Assembly (NCBI GenBank): GCA_946184255.1
Contig: CAMHFA010000007.1
Coordinates: 1 to 15,396, forward strand
DNA from: an uncultured Bacteroidales bacterium
GTDB taxonomy: Bacteria; Bacteroidota; Bacteroidia; Bacteroidales; UBA932
Direction of reading: 5' to 3'
DNA: 15,396 bases
Shown: piece after piece, positions 6,553 to 12,265 of the stretch
Position numbering within the stretch: the first letter of the stretch is position 1
How the letters are laid out: the number at the start of each line of letters is the position of its first letter
Position numbers and translations under genes: made by a program
Notes under the pieces: generated by a model
What the model saw: only the letters and a program-made list of their open reading frames with translations
The model's database searches: none
What the model was told of the DNA's origin: nothing

Positions 6553-7715
6553 GAACGCCTGAACATTTTGTCTATTACCAGGGCGATGGCACCGTCGCCC
6601 GTTACGTTGCATGCGGTGCCGAAATTGTCCATCGTGATGTAGAGCGCTATCATGAGCGCCTGCTCCTGCTCTCCGAAGCCAAGCATCGTGGCAAGGACAC
6701 CGAGAGCGGCCATGATGGCGCCTCCAGGGACACCAGGTGCGGCGACCATCATCACTCCCAGCATCATGATGAATCCCAGGAACATCCAGAAATCGAACTG
6801 CATTCCCTGCATCATCATCAAAGCCACCGCGCAGGCAGTGATCTTAAGGCAACTTCCAGATAGATGGATTGTAGCGCACAGCGGTACAGTGAACCCTGCT
6901 ATCTCATCGCTGACTCCGTTATTCTTGGTGCAATTGAGAGTAACGGGAATAGTGGCAGCCGAGGAAGAAGTACCCAGAGCAGTGAAATAGGCCGGGAGCA
7001 TTTTCCCAAGGAGTTTGAAGGGGTTTTTCTTGACTATACCCCCAGCAATGCAGTATTGGAACACCAGTAGGAAGATGTGGAGAAGGAAGATCACTCCAAT
7101 GATGGAAATGAAGACCTTTATAACGTGCATTACCTGTCCGGTGTGAGTCATGCTAAGGAAAAGACCGAAGATATAGACAGGAAGCAGGGGTATGATAACT
7201 ACTTCTATGGTCTTTACGACAATATCCTTGAACTCGTTAGCGAATTTATTCAGATGCGGGGATCCGAAGAAGGCCATTCCAAGGCCGAGGGTGAAAGCGA
7301 AGACCAATGAAGCCATCACGTCCACCATGGGAGGAATCTGGATAGTAAAGAAGGGTTCCAGATTTTCAAACTCAGCGATAGATTCAGCGCTGGTGCCACC
7401 GATAAGTTTCGGAAAGACGCTGACGCTGGTTCCGTATGACAGCAGTCCCGCGAAAACAGTATCGCAATAGGCTATGAGCACCGTTATGAGCAGCAACTTG
7501 CCGGCACCTTGACCGATGTTCGAAATTGCCGGAGTCACGAGCCCTATGATGATCAGGGGGATCATGAACTGAAGGAAGTTGCTGAATATGCTGTTGAAGG
7601 TAACGAACAGTCGCACTGCTCCCTTTGGAAGGAAGAGACCGAAAACTATACCCAGGATTATTGCGATAATGATACGGGGAAGGAGCCCCAAATGAAAACT
7701 CTTCTTCAAGGTCAA
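6549..7715 (-). CDS. DAACS-family amino acid:cation symporter, non-acidic type
   Basis: A 388-residue inner-membrane carrier of the glutamate-transporter fold. Visible landmarks are the serine-rich hairpin GTSSSAATIPV (248-258), the TM7 region PLCATIHLSGS (278-288), the second hairpin GVPGGAIM (328-335) and TM8 MDNFGTACNVTGD (362-374). Aligned by eye to archaeal GltPh, the amine-binding Asp394 is kept (Asp363) and Asn401 is kept (Asn370). The side-chain-binding Arg397 is Gly366, and the NMDGT sodium motif reads HLSGS. These changes argue against aspartate, glutamate or dicarboxylate as substrate and for a neutral amino acid, perhaps with altered ion coupling. The frame has no ATG before Met51, and an in-frame TAG directly precedes a TTG at 7715, so a TTG start (7715 or 7709) is needed. 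It lies 59 bases downstream of nhaC on the same strand. Confidence 0.88.
   Translation of the reverse strand: MTLKKSFHLGLLPRIIIAIILGIVFGLFLPKGAVRLFVTFNSIFSNFLQFMIPLIIIGLVTPAISNIGQGAGKLLLITVLIAYCDTVFAGLLSYGTSVSVFPKLIGGTSAESIAEFENLEPFFTIQIPPMVDVMASLVFAFTLGLGMAFFGSPHLNKFANEFKDIVVKTIEVVIIPLLPVYIFGLFLSMTHTGQVMHVIKVFISIIGVIFLLHIFLLVFQYCIAGGIVKKNPFKLLGKMLPAYFTALGTSSSAATIPVTLNCTKNNGVSDEIAGFTVPLCATIHLSGSCLKITACAVALMMMQGMQFDFWMFLGFIMMLGVMMVAAPGVPGGAIMAALGVLATMLGFGEQEQALMIALYITMDNFGTACNVTGDGAIALVIDKMFRRS
6581..6600. other. GC-rich hairpin just past the convergent stop codons
   Basis: GGGCGA (6581-6586) pairs with TCGCCC (6595-6600), and the interior adds a G-T wobble and a G-C pair around a GCAC tetraloop. 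It lies 29 bases beyond the aldo/keto reductase stop, inside the last codons of the symporter. No T tract follows on either strand, so it is at most a weak 3'-end or stability element. Confidence 0.25.
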
Positions 7716-7734
7716 CTAGTGTTAGTGGTTTTTA

Positions 7735-7742
7735 CAAATATG
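7735..7742 (-). promoter_or_regulatory. Possible -7 box for the DAACS gene
   Basis: CATATTTG on the minus strand matches the TAnnTTTG consensus except for its first base. It is 19 bases upstream of the TTG start codon. No matching -33 TTTG is present at the expected distance, so the promoter is weakly supported. The gene may simply be cotranscribed with nhaC. Confidence 0.3.
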
Positions 7743-7774
7743 GCGATTTTTTGCCAAAAATTGTACAGGCCCCG

Positions 7775-9061
7775 TCAAGAGTAACGTTTAGGCAGTCTGA
7801 AGGTGATCGAGAAGCAAGCCACTGCCAGAAGGACGAGAGGATAGAAAAGGAAGGGGATAATCTCTGTGGCAGGAATTCCTGTGAATCCAGATGCCATTAG
7901 AAGTTGTACTCCATAAGGGATAAGTCCCTGGACAACGCACGAAAAGGTGTCGAGTATGGATGCAGTCTTGCGGGGGTCGAGCCCATAGCGTGCCGTGATG
8001 TCCTTTGCGATATGGCCTGTGGACAGGATGGAAATCGTGTTGTTGGCCGTGCAGAAATTCGACAGGCCGACAAGTCCGGCGATGCTGAATTCCGCCCCGC
8101 GCTTTCCCTTTATGCTCTTGGTGAGTCCCTTTATGATGAAATCTATACCGCCGTTCCTGCTGATTATTTCCAGCATTCCACCTGAGAGCATGGTCACGAT
8201 GATCAGGTCACCCATTCCGGCCACTCCGTCTCCGACGCTGCCGAGGAAGCCTGTCCATGTAAGTCCGTCGGCGAAACCTATTACCGCGCAGAGAACCAGA
8301 CCGATTGCCAGTACCACCAGCACGTTGATTCCGCATATGGCCAGGATTATGACGCTCAGGTAGGGTATAAGCTTCACAATGTCGATAGAACCTATCTCAG
8401 GGACCACATTAAAGTTCATCCCAATCACTATGTAGATGGCAGTCACAATAATGGCGGCCGGTCCGGCTATCCAGATGTTTGCCTTGAACTTGTCTGACAT
8501 CGAGCATCCCTGGGTAGTGGTGGCGGCTATGGTGGTGTCTGAGATGAAGGAAAGATTGTCTCCGAAGAAGGCACCACCGACTATCAGGGCGATTATCATC
8601 GGAAGGGAGATCTCTGCCTGTGAGGCGATTCCGGATGCAATTGGAGCAAGGGCGACTATAGTTCCGACGCTGGTGCCGATGGCCATGGAGATGAAGCAGG
8701 CGGCCAGGAAAAGGCCGGCCAGGATGAATTTCTCGGGAAGGATTGTCAGGGTCAGGTTGACGGTTGCTTCCACGCTTCCGATTGTCTTTGCAACGGAAGC
8801 GAAGGCACCGGCAAGGATGAATATCCAGATCATCAGCAGGACGTTCTTGTTCCCTGCTCCTGACGAAAAAGTGTTGATACGGTCAGAAATCTTGCCGGGA
8901 GTGATCAGCACAGCATAGATCGAGGCCAGCAGGAAAGCCGATGCTACGGGAACCTTGTAGAAGTCCCCACAGACCAGGGATGTCACCAGGTAGGTCAGGA
9001 GGAAGACTGCAAGGGGGCTGAGGGCCAGCCAACCGTTCATTTTTCTTTTGTCATCGGACAT
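7775..9061 (-). CDS. nhaC: NhaC-family Na+/H+ antiporter
   Basis: A 428-residue inner-membrane protein with about eleven hydrophobic segments. The family signature GDNLSFISDTT lies at residues 167-177, followed by a Thr/Ala-rich stretch ending in TQG, and is preceded by a SMAIGTSVGTIVAL segment (125-137) typical of the ion-transporter superfamily fold. A related half-repeat near residues 335-365 (LSNFCTANNTISILSTG) is consistent with the inverted-repeat architecture. NhaC proteins exchange cytoplasmic Na+ for external H+; some relatives exchange organic acids, so the substrate assignment is at family level. ATG at 9061 is used, with Met8 as an alternative. The gene is followed 59 bases later by the symporter on the same strand, which suggests that it restores the sodium gradient used for uptake. 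It shares a divergent promoter region with the 9143 lipoprotein. Confidence 0.88.
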   Translation of the reverse strand: MSDDKRKMNGWLALSPLAVFLLTYLVTSLVCGDFYKVPVASAFLLASIYAVLITPGKISDRINTFSSGAGNKNVLLMIWIFILAGAFASVAKTIGSVEATVNLTLTILPEKFILAGLFLAACFISMAIGTSVGTIVALAPIASGIASQAEISLPMIIALIVGGAFFGDNLSFISDTTIAATTTQGCSMSDKFKANIWIAGPAAIIVTAIYIVIGMNFNVVPEIGSIDIVKLIPYLSVIILAICGINVLVVLAIGLVLCAVIGFADGLTWTGFLGSVGDGVAGMGDLIIVTMLSGGMLEIISRNGGIDFIIKGLTKSIKGKRGAEFSIAGLVGLSNFCTANNTISILSTGHIAKDITARYGLDPRKTASILDTFSCVVQGLIPYGVQLLMASGFTGIPATEIIPFLFYPLVLLAVACFSITFRLPKRYS

Positions 9062-9090
9062 CGGATTCGATCATTTTGTCAAGTCGCATG

Positions 9091-9098
9091 CAAATATA
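9091..9098 (-). promoter_or_regulatory. -7 box of the nhaC promoter
   Basis: TATATTTG on the minus strand is a perfect match to TAnnTTTG and predicts a leader of about 24 bases before the ATG at 9061. The expected -33 position is occupied by the -7 box of the divergent promoter and has no TTTG in this orientation. Confidence 0.55.
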
Positions 9099-9113
9099 GG
9101 ACTTTATTTTTCA

Positions 9114-9121
9114 TATATTTG
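9114..9121 (+). promoter_or_regulatory. -7 box of the DUF3298 lipoprotein promoter
   Basis: TATATTTG is a perfect match to TAnnTTTG and lies 21 bases before the ATG at 9143. Together with the minus-strand box it forms an 8-bp inverted repeat with a 15-base spacer. Nineteen bases upstream the sequence reads CAAA, the complement of the expected TTTG. Confidence 0.55.
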
Positions 9122-9142
9122 TAATTAATCATTTCTATTGCG

Positions 9143-9937
9143 ATGAAGACACGTCATTTACTCCCTGCTGCAGCGCTCATTTCGATCCTGTGCGCAGTTT
9201 CCTGCAAGAAGGGCGAGACCGTCATAAGCACCTATGAAAACCAGGTCGATCAGAAGCTCGAGCAGTCTGATTCCGCCGGGGTGACAATAACCCAGAGCAT
9301 CGAATATCTCGAAAGCATCGAAGGAGGAAAGGCCTTGTGCTCCAAGGTCAACAACCTGATCGTAAAGTTTTGCTTCGGCGATTCTTACGACGGCTATGAG
9401 CTCAGGCCAGCTTCTGAGGATTATGCTGCTTCCCTTGTGGATGACTACAGGAAGGACGCAGGGGAGACGTTCGATCCGGATCTGGAATCCTATTGGACTT
9501 ACAACTGGTCTTATCTGATGACCGGCCGTTTCGCTGATTCCTACGGGGACCTCCAGACATACACTGTCTATTCAGAGAACTATCTTGGAGGAGCCCATGG
9601 AATGCAGTCCCTCATTCCGCACGTGATTGATCTCAGAACCGGAGAAGAGGTCCTGGAGGAAGAGATGTTTGTAGAAGACTACCAGGAACCGGTGGCCGGA
9701 CTGATCCGCGAAGCCCTCCAGAAAGCCTGGGGTTCTCCTGACGATCCCAGTTCGACATATTGCATGATGGAAGAGGAGGGAATGGTTCCTAACGGTTTCT
9801 TCGGAGTCTCAGAAGAGGGAGTGACCTGGTACTTCCAGCCTTATGTCATCGCTAGTTATGCTCAAGGAGTTATTGAGGCCATGGTTCCGTGGTATCTCCT
9901 TAAGCCTTATCTCAGCAAGAAAGTATCCAAATTCTGA
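9143..9937 (+). CDS. Lipoprotein with DUF3298/RsiV-like domain
   Basis: A 264-residue protein with a lipoprotein signal: a basic start, a hydrophobic core and the lipobox AVSC with Cys21 as lipid anchor, followed by KKG. The mature part shows hallmarks of the DUF4163/DUF3298 architecture known from anti-sigma factor RsiV and many Bacteroidetes lipoproteins. YLGGAHG (147-153) sits after a TYTVYSENY strand, followed by a LRTGEEV strand, and the C-terminal signature YFQPYVIASYAQG lies at 230-242. In RsiV this domain binds lysozyme. Here there is no cytoplasmic or transmembrane anti-sigma part, so the role is unknown and an envelope binding function is only inference. It has its own promoter, divergent from nhaC, and converges on kefB with 10 bases between the stops. 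Confidence 0.85.
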   Translation: MKTRHLLPAAALISILCAVSCKKGETVISTYENQVDQKLEQSDSAGVTITQSIEYLESIEGGKALCSKVNNLIVKFCFGDSYDGYELRPASEDYAASLVDDYRKDAGETFDPDLESYWTYNWSYLMTGRFADSYGDLQTYTVYSENYLGGAHGMQSLIPHVIDLRTGEEVLEEEMFVEDYQEPVAGLIREALQKAWGSPDDPSSTYCMMEEEGMVPNGFFGVSEEGVTWYFQPYVIASYAQGVIEAMVPWYLLKPYLSKKVSKF

Positions 9938-9947
9938 TATTGGGCCT

Positions 9948-11021
9948 TTATTCTCCCCAGCCGGCTTCGATGTTTGCGATGTTCCCGGCTATCCAGACAG
10001 TGTCACCTTCCTGGAAGACCAGATCGGGTTCCGGATTGGTGATGAATTCGTTCCCTCGCAGCAAACTGATAACCATGCACTGATACTTCCTCAGTGCAGC
10101 GCTTCTAAGGGTCTTTCCGGTCAGGAAGGAATCCCCTGTCAGGACCCGGGGCTCTATCCTGAATCCATCGTCTTCGTTGCCGGCGGTGGTGTCGTCCACT
10201 GAGTCTGAGATCATATTCCTAAGCCTGTCAAGCTGTTCGGTAGTGCCGACTGCGATAAGCCGGTCACCAGGGAATAACCTGACATCCCCAGATGGGATGG
10301 TGATGTTGATCGATCCGCGCTGAATCTTGATTATGTTGGCTCCGGACTTGTCGCGGAGTGGAAGATCCTTGAGTTGCATTCCTGCAAAGGAAGACTCCTG
10401 GGCGATGTTTATTGTCTCGGTCCGCACATCGTAGGTAGAAAGCTTCTGCCGGACCGAAGAACTGACGGGTTTTGTCCTCCTCTCGTTCTCTTCCCGTTCG
10501 TTGTAGTTCTGAAGGAACCTTTTTTCGAGTGAGGAATATTTGTGCATGGACCTTCTTGCAAAGAATATGAATGCGATTCCCGCCAGTATGATGGCAAGTA
10601 CCGTCCAGCCTGCCAGATGGAAGTGGGTCGAGAGGACACCGAGGATGATGCTTATGACCAGGAAAGACCTTGCGAAGACCAGGCCCGTGATAGGCCAGAT
10701 GTTGCTGGGTTTCTCCTTCAGCAGCCTCGGAGCGCTCTTGCTGATGGAACCGGAATGGATTCCCATTCCAAAGAGGAAGGGAGTCATGACAAGCAGAGTG
10801 ACAGCAGCCTGGATGACGTTCCTAGCCTTGTCTCCGATGGAGGGGAGGAGCTTCTCAGTAAGAGGACCTAGGTAGAGGCGGGAGCCGATGTAAATCGCAA
10901 GGATTATGACTCCGTAGAGGAGGATCCTTGTGAAATAGGCGGAAAGCAGTTTCTTCCATTCGCTGTCTTCAGCGGCTGTGTGACGGGATGAGGTATTGGC
11001 TGAAGCAGAAAGGCGTTCCAC
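9948..11021 (-). CDS. KefB-like antiporter, C-terminal half after frameshift
   Basis: This frame holds the C-terminal part of the antiporter whose N-terminal part is encoded at 11018-12205. The GTG at 11021 is simply the first possible start in the frame and is probably not a real start. Residues 30-155 contain about four membrane segments. A charged linker follows (157-200), then two RCK_C/TrkA_C-type domains: the first near 202-272, with the GDRLIAVGT strand typical of these ligand-binding modules, and the second near 288-350, with QEGDTVWIAGN. There is no Rossmann-type TrkA_N domain between them, unlike E. coli KefB/KefC. Joining this frame to residue 396 of the upstream frame gives a protein of about 752 residues, the length expected for Bacteroidetes cation:proton antiporters of this layout. 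If the frameshift is real, this half is probably untranslated. Confidence 0.8.
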   Translation of the reverse strand: MERLSASANTSSRHTAAEDSEWKKLLSAYFTRILLYGVIILAIYIGSRLYLGPLTEKLLPSIGDKARNVIQAAVTLLVMTPFLFGMGIHSGSISKSAPRLLKEKPSNIWPITGLVFARSFLVISIILGVLSTHFHLAGWTVLAIILAGIAFIFFARRSMHKYSSLEKRFLQNYNEREENERRTKPVSSSVRQKLSTYDVRTETINIAQESSFAGMQLKDLPLRDKSGANIIKIQRGSINITIPSGDVRLFPGDRLIAVGTTEQLDRLRNMISDSVDDTTAGNEDDGFRIEPRVLTGDSFLTGKTLRSAALRKYQCMVISLLRGNEFITNPEPDLVFQEGDTVWIAGNIANIEAGWGE

Positions 11022-12205
11022 TGTGGAGGCAATTTCCGCTGGAGCAACTCGTAAGTCGGACCGGCGAGTTTCATCATGTACGGGGTGGTAAAAGTGGTGA
11101 TTACCGACACCGCTATGATAACCGGATAGATGAAATCCCTCATAACCCCCAGAGTACAGCCGACACCGGCGAGGATGAATCCGAATTCGCCGAGTTGGGC
11201 GAGGCTGAATCCCGTGTGTACTGAATTGTATAGTCCGTTGCCTGTCAGCATGATTCCAGCCCCGGCGAAAAGGATGTGGGTTATGATAACGATGATGGTG
11301 ATCAGAAGGATAAGTGCCCAGTGATCCGCTATTACGGCCGGGGATAGCATCATTCCTACCGAGACGAAGAAAATAGCCCCGAACAGGTTTTTAATAGGGG
11401 ATACGATATGTTCGATGTGCTCGCTTTCAGTGGTTTCTGCGAGGATGGATCCCATTACGAACGCACCCAGCGCAGAGGAGAAACCGACTGCAATCGCCAA
11501 CGAAACCATGGAGAAGCACAGTCCTATGCTGACTATGAGAAGGATCTCGTCGTTGAGGTACTTCCTGGCCTTCCCGAGTACCGTCGGGATGACGTAGATT
11601 CCCACCAGGAACCAAAGCAGCAGGAAGAATACCAGCTTTGCGATGTTCATTACAAGTTCCTTCCCGGCAAAAGACTGGGATACCGCCATCGTTGACAGCA
11701 AAACCATAAGGAGGATTGCAATCAGGTCTTCCACCACCAAAGTCCCGAAAACCATTCCTGCGTAGGACTTGTTCTTCAGTCCCATGTCATCGAAAGACTT
11801 GATGACCACCATTGTGGACGACATTGAGAGGAGTCCTCCGAGGAATACACTCTCCATTACACTCCAGTTGAGGGCCTGGGCAGTAACAAAGCCCAGGAAG
11901 AAGACTCCCACGAACTTTACGAGGGCCGTCACTATGGCGCTTGACCCGACCTTCATCAGTTTCTTGAAACTGAATTCCAGACCAAGACCGAACATGAGGA
12001 AGATGATTCCGATCTCAGACCATTGGCTTACAGTCTCCTGGCTGGAGATTCCAGGGAAGAAGTTGATGTTGGGGCCTATCAGGAATCCCGCAATGATGTA
12101 CCCCAGGATCAGGGGTTGCTTGAGGGCTTTCGAGATTATGGTGAATATTCCCGCAGAGATGAGGATCACCGCGAGATCCCTTACCAGGTTGAGTTCTTCG
12201 GACAT
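10904..12205 (-). CDS. KefB-like cation:proton antiporter, N-terminal transport half
   Basis: Residues 1-396 form a complete CPA2 Na+/H+-exchanger membrane domain with about twelve hydrophobic segments. Landmarks are PLILGYIIAGFLIGP (31-45), MFGLGLEF (71-78), the VVED acid pair (Glu159/Asp160) in LVVEDLIAIL, SSALGAFVMGSILAE (243-257), FFVSVGMML (279-287) and SLAQLGEFGFILAG (334-347). After Trp396 the frame runs into 37 residues of unrelated Pro/Ser/Gln-rich sequence (397-433), while the expected continuation lies in another frame (9948-11021). One extra base near 11018 would fuse the two. Family members export K+ or Na+ in exchange for protons; the ion cannot be decided here. A perfect -7 box (12235-12242) and an operator-like inverted repeat lie just upstream. 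Either it is a frameshifted gene, an assembly error, or a transport domain without its regulatory tail. Confidence 0.85.
   Translation of the reverse strand: MSEELNLVRDLAVILISAGIFTIISKALKQPLILGYIIAGFLIGPNINFFPGISSQETVSQWSEIGIIFLMFGLGLEFSFKKLMKVGSSAIVTALVKFVGVFFLGFVTAQALNWSVMESVFLGGLLSMSSTMVVIKSFDDMGLKNKSYAGMVFGTLVVEDLIAILLMVLLSTMAVSQSFAGKELVMNIAKLVFFLLLWFLVGIYVIPTVLGKARKYLNDEILLIVSIGLCFSMVSLAIAVGFSSALGAFVMGSILAETTESEHIEHIVSPIKNLFGAIFFVSVGMMLSPAVIADHWALILLITIIVIITHILFAGAGIMLTGNGLYNSVHTGFSLAQLGEFGFILAGVGCTLGVMRDFIYPVIIAVSVITTFTTPYMMKLAGPTYELLQRKLPPQWNAFLLQPIPHPVTQPLKTANGRNCFPPISQGSSSTES
11016..11022 (-). other. Frameshift point in the kefB-like gene
   Basis: On the minus strand the first frame reads ...CCA CAG TGG AAC and the second reads ...GTG GAA CGC over the same bases. 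Adding one G to the GG at 11018-11019 gives PPQW followed directly by ERLSA, which restores one continuous protein. No canonical slippery heptamer is present in the correct phase, so a one-base deletion or consensus error is more likely than programmed frameshifting. Confidence 0.75.
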
Positions 12206-12212
12206 AGGCGCT

Positions 12213-12252
12213 GCCGTCGTTGTAGTTTACCATACAAATTTACAACAACGGC
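12213..12252. promoter_or_regulatory. Operator-like inverted repeat at the kefB promoter
   Basis: GCCGTCGTTGTA (12213-12224) and TACAACAACGGC (12241-12252) are inverted copies matching at 11 of 12 positions, with a 16-base spacer. The spacer holds most of the -7 box and the predicted transcription start, so a bound dimer would cover the promoter. In read-through RNA from the GH63 gene the arms could also form a hairpin 7 bases before the kefB ATG. No T tract follows, so it is not an ordinary terminator. Confidence 0.5.
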
Positions 12253-12265
12253 CGCTTAATTAAAA
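12235..12265 (-). promoter_or_regulatory. Promoter of the kefB-like gene
   Basis: The minus strand carries a perfect -7 box TAAATTTG (12242-12235) and, after a 19-base spacer, TTTT at 12265-12262, three of four matches to the -33 TTTG. The predicted leader is about 24 bases. The -33 element overlaps the last codons of the GH63 gene. Confidence 0.55.

Noticed and set aside
7740..7766. Terminator between nhaC and the DAACS gene
   Set aside because: The only stem is TGGC/GCCA, four pairs with an 8-base loop, and the T run precedes rather than follows it on the coding strand.
10904..11021. Two genuine overlapping genes for the antiporter
   Set aside because: The 118-base overlap encodes unrelated tail sequence in one frame and the natural continuation in the other, and the second frame has only a GTG as its start. 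This is a broken gene, not a designed overlap.
11000..11040. Programmed -1 frameshift joining the two kefB halves
   Set aside because: No X XXY YYZ slippery heptamer occurs in the correct phase near the junction. A single missing base explains the data more simply.
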